Assembly (NCBI RefSeq): GCF_014280875.1
Contig: NZ_JACLAL010000011.1
Location: forward strand, 1-64,000
DNA: 64,000 nucleotides
Source of the DNA: Paenirhizobium daejeonense
GTDB taxonomy: Bacteria > Pseudomonadota > Alphaproteobacteria > Rhizobiales > Rhizobiaceae
Reading direction: 5' to 3'
In this document: piece after piece, positions 8,751-16,804 of the stretch
How the letters are laid out: every line of letters starts with the position of its first letter
Numbering within the stretch: position 1 is the first letter of the stretch
Translations under genes and position numbers: made by a program
Notes under the pieces: generated by a model
The model's input: the letters and a program-made list of their open reading frames with translations, nothing else
Database searches by the model: none
What the model was told of the DNA's origin: nothing

Positions 8751-9473
8751 ATGCCCGCACCTACGACCTCGGACGAAATGATCGAGACGCCCCGCTCCCG
8801 TGGCTCCGGTACCCAGACCGTCTATGCCACGCTACGCCAGGAAATTCTGGCGATGACCCTGCCGCCTGGCAGCCCCCTCGACGAGGTTCGGCTCTCGGAT
8901 CGCTTCGGCATGTCGCGCACGCCGATCCGCGAAGCCCTGCTCCGCCTGTCTTCCGACGGGCTCGTCACCACGCTACCGAACCGTAACACCATCGTTGCGA
9001 CTATCGATTTCGCCACTCTGCCAACCTATTTCGATGCGCTGACGCTGATGTATCGCGTCACCACTCGCGCCGCCGCCACACGCAAGAACCCGACGATCAT
9101 GGGCACCATCCGCAAGCACCAGAACGAGTTCGAAGCGGCGGTGAAGGCGCGGGATGCCTATGCGATGATCGAAGCGAACCGCGAATTCCACGTCGCCATC
9201 GCCGAACTGGGCGGCAATCCCTACTACACCACCTTCTTTGCCCGTCTTCTGGATGAAGGCCGACGCATTCTCCGGCTCTATTACTCGACCTTCGATGACC
9301 GCCTGCCGCTCCAATATGTGCAGGAGCATGAAGACATGATCGCCGCAATCGAAGCGGGAGACGTCGAGCGCTCCGACCGTCTCGCCATTGCCCATGCGGA
9401 ACAGATCGTGCGCCAGATCCAGGAATACATCGCACGCGACATGAACCACGCCGTGTCGATCGGTAATCTCTGA
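8751..9473 (+). CDS. GntR-family regulator, FCD subfamily
   Basis: 240 residues from the ATG at 8751. A winged-helix GntR domain covers about 20-88 (TVYATLRQEIL, PGSPLDEVRLSDRFGMSRTP, REALLRLSSDGLV). An all-helical FCD ligand domain follows (about 100-225), with metal/ligand-type residues in NREFHVAIAELGGN and the terminal HAEQIVRQ. It lies 54 bp upstream of four co-directional catabolic genes. FCD regulators typically repress such genes until the substrate binds. The start is preferred over an upstream extension because homology begins just after it, although its ribosome site is weak. By analogy with HypR it may sense a hydroxyproline-type compound. Confidence 0.85.
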   Translation: MPAPTTSDEMIETPRSRGSGTQTVYATLRQEILAMTLPPGSPLDEVRLSDRFGMSRTPIREALLRLSSDGLVTTLPNRNTIVATIDFATLPTYFDALTLMYRVTTRAAATRKNPTIMGTIRKHQNEFEAAVKARDAYAMIEANREFHVAIAELGGNPYYTTFFARLLDEGRRILRLYYSTFDDRLPLQYVQEHEDMIAAIEAGDVERSDRLAIAHAEQIVRQIQEYIARDMNHAVSIGNL

Positions 9474-9526
9474 GACATTTCACCCTATCCGAAACCAGAT
9501 CAATCCAACCGCAAGAGAATTCTCCG

Positions 9527-10780
9527 ATGCCTGTTCAAACGAAAGCCGATGTCGTCGTCATCGGCGCCGGAATTGTTGGTGCCATGTCGGCCCTTCATCT
9601 CCAACAACAGGGCCGCAACGTCGTGATTCTCGACCGCACCGGGCCTGCCGCCGGCGCAAGCGCCGGAAACGCCGGCATTCTGGCTTTCCCGGAAATCATC
9701 CCAATCCCGTCTCCCGGCGTGATGTTCAAGGCGCCGAAATGGCTCCTCGACCCGCTCGGCCCGCTCAGCATCCGGCCGGCCTATGCGCTGAAGATTGCAC
9801 CCTGGCTCTGGCATTTCTGGCGTGCCAGCTCACGCAAGGTCTTCGAACAGGGCATCGTGACACAAGCCGCAATGATGGAGCTTGCCGCCGTCGAAATGGC
9901 CCGCATCCGCGCCATTCCGGAGCTTGCCCCCTTTTTCGACAATACCGGTACGCTGGACCTTTATGACAGCGAGGAAAGCTTCGACGCGGCGGCCCATGAC
10001 TGGCGCGAGAAGGAGAAAGCCGGCTTCGAGTTCCGGCGCGTGAACCGCAAGGAAATCGAGGAATTGCAGCCGGGCCTCGCGCCCCAGTTCCAGCATGCGA
10101 TGTATTCGGTATCCGGCGTGCAGATCAACGACCCGAAGGAATTCACCCGGGCGGTATGTGCGCAGGCAGAGGCTGCCGGCGCCGCCCTTCGGATCGCCGA
10201 TGTTACCGACATTGCCGCGACCGGCGACAGCGCAACCATCACGCTCGCCAACGGCGAAACCATTGAAGCCGGAACTGTGGTGCTGGCCGGCGGCGCGTGG
10301 TCGAAGAAGCTGACCGCCCGACTTGGCGATCGCGTACCGCTGGACACGGAGCGGGGCTATAATACCACGCTGCCGAGCCAGTCCTTCAATCTGAAGCGAC
10401 AACTTTATTTCAACGATCACGCCTTCGTCGTGACACCGCTTTCGCACGGCATCCGGGTCGGCGGCGCTGTCGAGCTCGGGGGCCTCGATCTCCCCCCCAA
10501 CTACAACCGGTCGAAGAGCCTGTTGGCAAAGGCAGGGCGTTTCCTGCCCGAACTGGATACCCGCGGCGGAACTGAATGGATGGGCTTCCGCCCGTCGCTG
10601 CCCGATTGCCTGCCGGTTATCGGTTATTCGAAGGCAAGCCGTTCGGTCGTCTATGCCTTCGGCCACGGACATCTGGGACTGACGCAATCGGCCGCCACCG
10701 GAAAGCTGGTTTCCGATCTCGTCGCGGGCCGCGCCACGGGTATGTCGCTCGCTCCGTTCCGCCCGGACCGCTTCAACTGA
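9527..10780 (+). CDS. FAD-dependent D-amino-acid dehydrogenase family protein (DadA/HypO-like)
   Basis: A 417-residue FAD oxidoreductase of the DAO family. The dinucleotide fold is at the N-terminus (VVIGAGIVGAMSALHL, then VVILDR for the FAD ribose) and the C-terminal FAD contact is GHGHLGLTQSAATGKL. There is no signal peptide. Such enzymes oxidise D-amino acids to imino acids and pass electrons to the respiratory chain. With a DHDPS-family deaminase and an LDH2-family reductase next to it, the best reading is D-hydroxyproline (or D-proline) dehydrogenase, giving pyrroline-4-hydroxy-2-carboxylate. A general D-amino-acid dehydrogenase is the alternative. Confidence 0.8.
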   Translation: MPVQTKADVVVIGAGIVGAMSALHLQQQGRNVVILDRTGPAAGASAGNAGILAFPEIIPIPSPGVMFKAPKWLLDPLGPLSIRPAYALKIAPWLWHFWRASSRKVFEQGIVTQAAMMELAAVEMARIRAIPELAPFFDNTGTLDLYDSEESFDAAAHDWREKEKAGFEFRRVNRKEIEELQPGLAPQFQHAMYSVSGVQINDPKEFTRAVCAQAEAAGAALRIADVTDIAATGDSATITLANGETIEAGTVVLAGGAWSKKLTARLGDRVPLDTERGYNTTLPSQSFNLKRQLYFNDHAFVVTPLSHGIRVGGAVELGGLDLPPNYNRSKSLLAKAGRFLPELDTRGGTEWMGFRPSLPDCLPVIGYSKASRSVVYAFGHGHLGLTQSAATGKLVSDLVAGRATGMSLAPFRPDRFN

Positions 10781-10868
10781 CACCCGGCTGCTTGGCACTT
10801 CGCCGCACGGCCTGACTGGCCGGGGTGCCACGACCCCGACACGACCATGATATAAAAAGGAACACAAG

Positions 10869-12011
10869 ATGACGCCGAGCACCCCAGCGCCGCGTATTTC
10901 CGACGAAGAAAGACGGGCAAGGCTCTCCCGACTGCGCTCAACCATCGAAAAGGCCGGCCTGGGCGGCGTACTGCTCGGGCCGACGGAGAGCCTGCGCTAT
11001 TTCACCGGCCTTGTCTGGCATGCGAGCGAGCGTCTTCTCGGCGCGCTGGTAACGCCGACGGCGCTTTATTACATCGTGCCAGGCTTCGAGCAGAGCCGGG
11101 TCGAAAGCCTGCCGCATCTGCCGGGTGAAATCTGTGTCTGGCAGGAAGAAGAAAGCAGCGCCGCACTCGTCGCCTCGCTTCTCGGCACCGGCAAGAGCCT
11201 CGCCGTCGACGATGCCGTCGCGCTCTTCGTCTACCACGCGCTGGCACGCGAACTTGGCGCAGACCGGCTGGTCGATGGCGGTCCGATCATCCGTGGCCAG
11301 CGCCTACGGAAATCTCCTGCCGAAATCGCCATCATCCAGTATGTGATGAACCTCACGCTCGACGTGCACAAACGCGCCCACAGCATCCTGAAACCGGGCA
11401 TTCGCGCTTCCGAAGTCGTCCGCTTTATCGATGACGAACACAGGGCACGCGGCGCCGAGGGCGGCTCCAGCTTCTGCATCGTCTCCTTCGGCGAGGCGAC
11501 CTCCCTGCCGCACGGCGCGGATGGCGATCAGATCCTGAAATCGGGCGACGTCGTTCTGGTCGACACCGGCTGCCGCATCGACGGCTATCATTCCGACCTC
11601 ACCCGCACCTACATGCTCGATGAGCCGACCGAGGAATTCACCCGCATCTGGGCGATGGAACGCGAGGCACAGCAGGCAGTATTTGACGCCGCGAAGATCG
11701 GAGCGCCCTGCGAAAGCCTCGACGATGCGGCACGCGCCGTGCTCGCCCGCCACGGCCTTGGCCCCGATTACCGCCTGCCCGGTCTGCCCCATCGCGCCGG
11801 TCACGGCCTCGGCCTTGAAATTCACGAGGAGCCCTTCATCGTGCGCGGCAATCGCACGGCGCTCGCCGAAGGCATGTGCTTCTCCAACGAGCCGATGATC
11901 GTACTTCCCGGCAAGTTCGGAATTCGCCTGGAGGACCATATCCACATGACCGCCACCGGTCCCGAATGGTTCACCGCGCCGGCCAAGGGGCCGAGTGAAC
12001 CCTTCGCCTGA
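10869..12011 (+). CDS. M24-family metallopeptidase (Xaa-Pro aminopeptidase-like)
   Basis: 380 residues. The N-terminal creatinase-type domain (about 1-135) precedes the pita-bread catalytic domain. The five dimetal ligands are visible: Asp in VLVDTGCRI, Asp in YHSDLTRTYM, His in GHGLGLEIHEEP, Glu in CFSNEPMIV and Glu in IRLEDHIHM. Members cleave N-terminal residues before proline or act on related amide bonds. In this operon it could release hydroxyproline from dipeptides. The gap to the upstream gene is 88 bp. No signal peptide is seen, so it is cytosolic. Confidence 0.82.
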   Translation: MTPSTPAPRISDEERRARLSRLRSTIEKAGLGGVLLGPTESLRYFTGLVWHASERLLGALVTPTALYYIVPGFEQSRVESLPHLPGEICVWQEEESSAALVASLLGTGKSLAVDDAVALFVYHALARELGADRLVDGGPIIRGQRLRKSPAEIAIIQYVMNLTLDVHKRAHSILKPGIRASEVVRFIDDEHRARGAEGGSSFCIVSFGEATSLPHGADGDQILKSGDVVLVDTGCRIDGYHSDLTRTYMLDEPTEEFTRIWAMEREAQQAVFDAAKIGAPCESLDDAARAVLARHGLGPDYRLPGLPHRAGHGLGLEIHEEPFIVRGNRTALAEGMCFSNEPMIVLPGKFGIRLEDHIHMTATGPEWFTAPAKGPSEPFA

Positions 12012-12025
12012 TCGCCGCCGATACC

Positions 12026-12053
12026 GCTGCCGCCCGACCCCACGGACGGCAGC
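12026..12053 (+). terminator. Weak hairpin after the M24 peptidase gene
   Basis: GCTGCCG pairs with CGGCAGC over a 14-nt loop, followed by ATCTTTC. It may end or attenuate transcription before the separately controlled gene at 12149. Confidence 0.35.
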
Positions 12054-12097
12054 ATCTTTCCCGGCACGAAAATACTTGCGGTTAGCCGTATTGCCTT

Positions 12098-12126
12098 TTG
12101 TCGACAAATTGTATACTGATATATCA
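12098..12126 (+). promoter_or_regulatory. Candidate GntR operator (copy 2) with adjoining palindrome
   Basis: The perfect palindrome TTGTCGACAA (12098-12107) overlaps the repeat pair TGTCGACA, N3, TGTATACT. A second perfect palindrome, TGATATATCA (12117-12126), adjoins it. The set ends 22 bp before the ATG of the DHDPS-family gene and repeats the architecture found before the GntR gene. Confidence 0.55.
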
Positions 12127-12148
12127 GACAAACCCAAGGAGCTTCCCA

Positions 12149-13060
12149 ATGACCACTGGCTGGCGCGGCGTCATTCCTGCCGTAACGACTCAATTCAACG
12201 AAGACCTCTCGATCGATTTCGAGAGTACACGTCGCGTGCAGGACGCCCTCGTCAATGACGGCGTGCACGGCCTGATCGTCATGGGCACCTGCGGCGAAAA
12301 CAATTCGCTCGATCCGGAAGAGAAGCGCGCCATCCTGAAGGGTGCCGTCGAAGTCGTGAACGGCCGCGTGCCGGTCATCACCGGCGTTTCGGAATTCGAC
12401 ACACGCCGCGCTGTTGCTTACGCGCAGGATGCCGAAAAGATCGGCGCCACCGGCCTGATGCTGCTGCCGGCCATGGTCTATGTGCCGAAGCCGGACGAGC
12501 TGGTCGCCCATTTCAAGACTGTCGCTGCAGCGACCTCGCTGCCGATCATGCTCTACAACAACCCGCCGGCCTACCGCGTCAACATCGGCGTCGACGTGCT
12601 GAAGCAGCTTGAAGAAGTGCCGAACATCAAGGCTGTCAAGGAAAGCGCCCCCGACACCCGCCGCTTCACCGACCTCCTGAACGCCTTCGGCGATCGCTTC
12701 GACATCTTCGCCGGCCTCGACGACGTGGCCCTCGAAGGCATGATGCTTGGCGCCAAGGGCTGGGTTTCCGGCCTCACCAGCGCCTTCCCACAGGAATCCG
12801 TTGCTCTCGTTGCCGCTATCGACCGTGGTGACTGGGAAGAAGCACGCCGCATCTATCGCTGGTTCATGCCGCTTCTGCATCTCGATGCCGAGCACGACCT
12901 CGTCCAGACGATCAAGCTCGCCGAGCAGATCATGGGCCGTGGTTCCGAGCGTGTCCGCATGCCGCGCATGATCCTGACGGGCGACCGCCGCGCCGAGATC
13001 ACCGCAATGGTTGAAAAGGCCGCGGCTACCCGCCCGACCAAGACGGCAAAGGCCGCCTGA
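12149..13060 (+). CDS. Dihydrodipicolinate synthase/N-acetylneuraminate lyase family protein (HypD-like deaminase)
   Basis: A 303-residue class I aldolase-fold enzyme. It shows the family GTCGEN segment (usually GTTGE), Tyr136 in LYNNPPAY and the Schiff-base Lys164 in KAVKES. The start at 12149 follows AAGGAG. The family includes pyrroline-4-hydroxy-2-carboxylate deaminase, which turns the product of D-hydroxyproline dehydrogenase into 2-oxoglutarate semialdehyde, and the neighbours make this the favoured role. True DHDPS is less likely because the gene sits in a catabolic set with its own operator. A lysine/alanine-rich tail (KAAATRPTKTAKAA) is unusual. Confidence 0.8.
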   Translation: MTTGWRGVIPAVTTQFNEDLSIDFESTRRVQDALVNDGVHGLIVMGTCGENNSLDPEEKRAILKGAVEVVNGRVPVITGVSEFDTRRAVAYAQDAEKIGATGLMLLPAMVYVPKPDELVAHFKTVAAATSLPIMLYNNPPAYRVNIGVDVLKQLEEVPNIKAVKESAPDTRRFTDLLNAFGDRFDIFAGLDDVALEGMMLGAKGWVSGLTSAFPQESVALVAAIDRGDWEEARRIYRWFMPLLHLDAEHDLVQTIKLAEQIMGRGSERVRMPRMILTGDRRAEITAMVEKAAATRPTKTAKAA

Positions 13061-13098
13061 AAAACTCACGCGAACTGATCTCGCACCGCCGAAAATCC

Positions 13099-13128
13099 GG
13101 GCCGCCGCACATCAGGTGCTGGCGGCCC
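13099..13128 (+). terminator. Hairpin after the DHDPS-family gene
   Basis: GGGCCGCC pairs with GGCGGCCC (8 bp, 14-nt loop), followed by AACACTTT in the 160-bp gap before the next gene. It could be a terminator or attenuator. Confidence 0.4.
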
Positions 13129-13220
13129 AACACTTTGAAATGACCGTGGTGTTCACATTGCTTCCGACAGGAAACACGGCTAGGTCGGACACGAACACTC
13201 CGCGCCCCAAGGAACCAGCA

Positions 13221-14246
13221 ATGTCCGCAGATATCGAATTCATCCCCGTGGAAGACGCAACAAAGCTCGCGACCGGGATTCTTCTCGGCCTCGGCCTGTC
13301 CCCCGGCCATGCCGAAGCGATCGCCAGATCGGTGGTCACTGCCCAGCGCGACGAATGCTATTCCCATGGTCTCTGGCGCCTGCTCGGTTTCGTTCCCACC
13401 ACCCGCAAGGGCAAGGTCAGCCTCAATGCCGTGCCCGAGGTGGATGCCTCCGCCCCCGGCGTCGTCAAGGTCGATGCCCGCTACGGCTATTCGCTGCTCG
13501 CTTTCCGGGAAGGCCTGCCGCATCTCGTCGAGAAGGCAAACACGCTCGGCATCACGGCCATGGCGATCAACAACTGCTACCACTTCTCCGCGCTCTGGCC
13601 GGAAGTGGAGGACATCGCCGCCGCCGGACTGGTGTCGCTGGTCATGACGCCAAGCCATAGCTGGGTGGCTCCGGCCGGCGGCAAGAAGCCGGTATTCGGC
13701 ACCAATCCACTCGCCTTCGGCTGGCCGCGTTCCGGTCCCAATCCATTCGTCTTCGATTTTGCCACCAGTGCCGCAGCCCGCGGCGAGATCGAACTGCACC
13801 GCCGCGCCGGCAAAACCATTCCGCTCGGCTGGGGCATCGATAGCGAAGGCAACGACACCACCGACCCGACGGAAGCCCTGAAGGGCGCCATGCTGACCTT
13901 CGGCGGGCACAAGGGATCCGCCCTCTCGGCCATGATCGAACTGATGGCCGGCCCACTGATCGCCGACATGACCAGCGCTGAATCCATGGCCTTCGACGAC
14001 GGCGCAGGTGTCACCCCCTGCCATGGCGAACTGATCATCGCGCTCGATCCGAAGGTGTTCCTCGGCGGAGCGATGGCCGAAAACATGCAGCGGGCGGAAA
14101 AGATGTTCGACGCCATTACCGGCCAGGGCGCGCGGCTGCCGTCGCAACGCCGTTACGAGGCCCGCGCCCGCAACAAGGAACTCGGCGTTCCCGTCCAGAA
14201 ATCGCTGCTCGCGGAACTGCGGGAAACACTGGCGTCGCTCGGCTGA
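13221..14246 (+). CDS. LDH2/MDH2-family oxidoreductase (pyrroline/piperideine-2-carboxylate reductase-like)
   Basis: 341 residues from the ATG at 13221; an in-frame upstream extension to 13011 overlaps the previous gene and is rejected. It is a member of the malate/L-lactate/ureidoglycolate dehydrogenase fold. The catalytic-His region is CYSHGLWRLLG, followed by the conserved NNCYHFSALWPE, NPLAFGWPR and the nucleotide-loop GGHKGSALS. The SHG-x-x-RL form matches DpkA-type reductases of cyclic imino acids and the hypS gene of rhizobial hydroxyproline loci. NAD(P)H-dependent reduction of pyrroline-2-carboxylate is therefore plausible but not proven. Confidence 0.78.
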   Translation: MSADIEFIPVEDATKLATGILLGLGLSPGHAEAIARSVVTAQRDECYSHGLWRLLGFVPTTRKGKVSLNAVPEVDASAPGVVKVDARYGYSLLAFREGLPHLVEKANTLGITAMAINNCYHFSALWPEVEDIAAAGLVSLVMTPSHSWVAPAGGKKPVFGTNPLAFGWPRSGPNPFVFDFATSAAARGEIELHRRAGKTIPLGWGIDSEGNDTTDPTEALKGAMLTFGGHKGSALSAMIELMAGPLIADMTSAESMAFDDGAGVTPCHGELIIALDPKVFLGGAMAENMQRAEKMFDAITGQGARLPSQRRYEARARNKELGVPVQKSLLAELRETLASLG

Positions 14247-14846
14247 CGACGACCGGCGGAGTTATAAATGTCAGAAGGCGGCATCGCTGGATGGGCCGCC
14301 TTCGTCGCCATTTCAAAACCTAAGGTCGGCCAGCGCCGTCCCTCCCGGTTCCCATCATACAAATTCGGCCCGAGACTGAGCAAGTCCGCGGCCCGTTCGA
14401 ACGCCACGTCCAGACTCTGGCGGGGGAACGGCCATCCCGAGCCGGGCAGCCAGAATCGCTGCCGAAAATCCACATCGTCAAGGAGGTCGCACTTGCCGCC
14501 CTGTGCGGGAAAATGCAGGTAGTGGCTGCAGAATTCGAGACGCAGAATATGGTTGCACTAATGCAAGGCCAGCGCAACGCCCGCCTCATGCCGCGAGGAC
14601 ACACCGACCTCCTGTAATACTACCCTGCCACTCCCTGCCCCCTCATGGCGTCTTCATTTGGTAGCAAATTGGTCCTGTTCTGGAACTTGGCCAATGTGGG
14701 TAGCGGTGGCTTCAAACGTACCCATTCCGTCGGAACCGAGGCGTAAGCGACCACAGGATCCTAAGCCGGATGTCCGTTTTGAAACGTCTGGAAAGAGCGC
14801 TTAGGCTCTGGGGACATTGGAAAACTGCGCGTCGATGGAGGGGGTC
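14247..14846. other. 600-bp gap, possible degraded coding remnant
   Basis: No intact gene is seen. It holds a hairpin at 14274-14303. On the minus strand, from just below a stop at 14558-14560 down to about 14340, one frame reads like real protein (HILRLEFCSHYLHFPAQ, then DDVDFRQRFWLPGSG and LDVAFERAADLL). It has no credible start and runs into antisense of the LDH2 gene. I cannot name a family. The right 200 bp should carry the promoter for the aminotransferase at 14847. Confidence 0.35.
14274..14303 (+). terminator. Hairpin after the LDH2-family gene
   Basis: GAAGGCGGC pairs perfectly with GCCGCCTTC (9 bp, 12-nt loop), 28 bp after the stop codon of the last catabolic gene. There is no T-run, so termination is likely but not certain. 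Confidence 0.5.
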
Positions 14847-16037
14847 ATGTCACGTGTTGGCTTACGGGAATGGTTGGCGATAGCACCGGTCATCGCTTCC
14901 GGCCGGCTCTCCCGTTACGGCAACGGCGATGGTGGCCCTCTCACGCGCTTTGAAACGGCCTTTTCCGAAAGCTTCGACGTCAAGCATGTGCTGACGACCA
15001 GCAGTGGAACCGGTGCGCTGATCGCGGCCCTTGTTGCCGCCGGCATCGGCCCGGGCGACGAGGTTCTCGTACCTGCCTATACCTGGATCGCCACGGCCGC
15101 CGCACCGCTTGCCGTCGGCGCAGTCCCCGTCCTCGTCGAAATCGACCAGACGCTGACGATCGATCCTGCCGATATCCTGCGCAAGATCACGCCCAACACC
15201 CGCGCCATCATCCCCGTTCACATGGCCAACATGGTCTGCGACATGGACAGCATCATGCGGATTGCCCGCGAACACGGTCTGCTGGTGATCGAGGACGCCT
15301 GCCAGGCGGTCGGCCTCAGCTACAAGGGCAGGCGCGCCGGCACCATAGGCGATATCGGCGCCTTCAGCTTCAACCAGTTCAAGAACATCAGTATCGGCGA
15401 AGGCGGCGCGATCGTCACCAATGACGATCACTTCTTCGCCCGCGCACGCATGTATCACGACATCGGCTCGGTGTTCCGCGGCCATCTCGACAACGCAAAT
15501 GAGCCGCTCCTGCCCGGCATCAACATGAAGGCGAGCCAGATTCAGGGCGCCATGCTCAATGTCCAGCTCAAGAAGCTCGACCCGATGGTGCGGCGGATGC
15601 GCAGGCGCTACGACGCCCTCTCCCGGATACTGGAAGACGGCGGCGAACTGCATGTCGGCCCGCATAACGACCGGGCCAATGCAGCCGGCCTGCACGTCAT
15701 CTTCGATAGCGAGGAAGAGGCGAAATCATTCGCGGCCCGCAACAGTCGCGGCGTCTATCGCCTGCACGATTCCAGCCGACACGTCTACACCTTCTGGCAA
15801 CCGATATTGGAACAGCGGGCCATTCATCCGAAGATGAACCCCTTTGCCTGGGCGGAGAGAAAGATCGACTATTCGCCGAACGCCTGCCCCCGTTCCCTCG
15901 ACATCCTGAAGCGCACCTGCCGCATCGGCCTCGGGGAGAATTACCCCCTGCCGCTTATGCAGTATTTTGCCCGCAAGATGGCACGCCAGAACGCGGCACC
16001 GGAACGCAACCTTGTTCCAACGCCGGGGATTTCCTGA
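14847..16037 (+). CDS. DegT/DnrJ/EryC1/StrS-family PLP aminotransferase
   Basis: A 396-residue aminotransferase. The start at 14847 follows GGAGG with 5-nt spacing. It shows the conserved TTSSGTGALIAAL phosphate-binding segment, VPAYTWIATA, the IEDACQAVG Asp and the PLP-Lys in FNQFKNISIGEGGA. The family mostly aminates keto-sugar nucleotides and in some natural-product loci acts on cyclitols or small ketones. Here it is followed by a PPTase one base after its stop and converges on an NRPS-PKS operon, so it may supply an amino building block or an aminosugar. No sugar-nucleotide dehydratase or oxidase is visible alongside, which leaves the substrate open. Confidence 0.85.
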   Translation: MSRVGLREWLAIAPVIASGRLSRYGNGDGGPLTRFETAFSESFDVKHVLTTSSGTGALIAALVAAGIGPGDEVLVPAYTWIATAAAPLAVGAVPVLVEIDQTLTIDPADILRKITPNTRAIIPVHMANMVCDMDSIMRIAREHGLLVIEDACQAVGLSYKGRRAGTIGDIGAFSFNQFKNISIGEGGAIVTNDDHFFARARMYHDIGSVFRGHLDNANEPLLPGINMKASQIQGAMLNVQLKKLDPMVRRMRRRYDALSRILEDGGELHVGPHNDRANAAGLHVIFDSEEEAKSFAARNSRGVYRLHDSSRHVYTFWQPILEQRAIHPKMNPFAWAERKIDYSPNACPRSLDILKRTCRIGLGENYPLPLMQYFARKMARQNAAPERNLVPTPGIS

Positions 16038-16038
16038 G

Positions 16039-16761
16039 ATGGCCGTACAGATGGCACGAACCGAAGCCGAACCGGACGCCGCGCTGGTCGACATCTGGAG
16101 TTGGTCGCTCGACCTGCCCGACGACGAGATCGCTCGCCTTGCAACTCTCCTCTCCACAGACGAAGCCATTCGCGCCGCCCGTTTCGTGAAGGAGCGTGAC
16201 GCCTTGCGCTACGTCGCCGGCAGGGGGCAGCTTCGCCTCATCCTCGGGGACTATCTCGGCATTGCACCGCGACGCCTGACGTTCGCCTATAACGACTTCG
16301 GCAAGCCTTATCTCACCTCGGCCAGCCGCACGGACCTGCATTTCAACCTCAGCCACAGCGCCGACCGCGCCGTACTGGCTATATCGGATCGCTTCCCGCT
16401 CGGCATCGACATCGAGCAGGCGAGGCCGATGGAGGAAGACGTTGCGGGCCATTTCTTCTCGCCCAAGGAATGCGCAGTGCTACGCGCCATGCCGCAACAT
16501 CTCTATATTCCGGGCTTCTATCGCTGCTGGACCCGCAAGGAAGCCTTCGTGAAGGCCCATGGCGCGGGTCTGTCGCTGGCGCTCGACGCTTTCGACGTTC
16601 CGCTCGGCAACGATACGGCATTGAAGCTGGAGCGCCTTGACGACACCATTGGTACGCCCGATGACTGGAGCCTGCTGGATCTCGATGTCCCCGAAGGTTT
16701 CTTCGGAGCGGTCGCGGCATTGACCGTCGGCACGCCTGTAGAACTGCGATACAGGTTCTGA
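16039..16761 (+). CDS. 4'-phosphopantetheinyl transferase, Sfp type
   Basis: 240 residues. It activates carrier domains by moving phosphopantetheine from CoA to the conserved Ser. Visible motifs are FNLSHS (P1-type), LGIDIEQ (magnesium Asp and Glu) and WTRKEAFVKAHGAGL (WxxKEAxxK). Its ATG lies one base after the stop of the DegT-type gene (TGAGATG), so the two are co-transcribed and coupled. The gene converges on the NRPS operon and is the obvious activator of its three PCPs and one ACP. An in-frame extension upstream to 15967 overlaps the previous gene and is not needed. Confidence 0.9.
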   Translation: MAVQMARTEAEPDAALVDIWSWSLDLPDDEIARLATLLSTDEAIRAARFVKERDALRYVAGRGQLRLILGDYLGIAPRRLTFAYNDFGKPYLTSASRTDLHFNLSHSADRAVLAISDRFPLGIDIEQARPMEEDVAGHFFSPKECAVLRAMPQHLYIPGFYRCWTRKEAFVKAHGAGLSLALDAFDVPLGNDTALKLERLDDTIGTPDDWSLLDLDVPEGFFGAVAALTVGTPVELRYRF

Positions 16762-16804
16762 CCTCTGAGCGAAACCGACACAACTTGTCTCCGCAACAAA
16801 TGCC

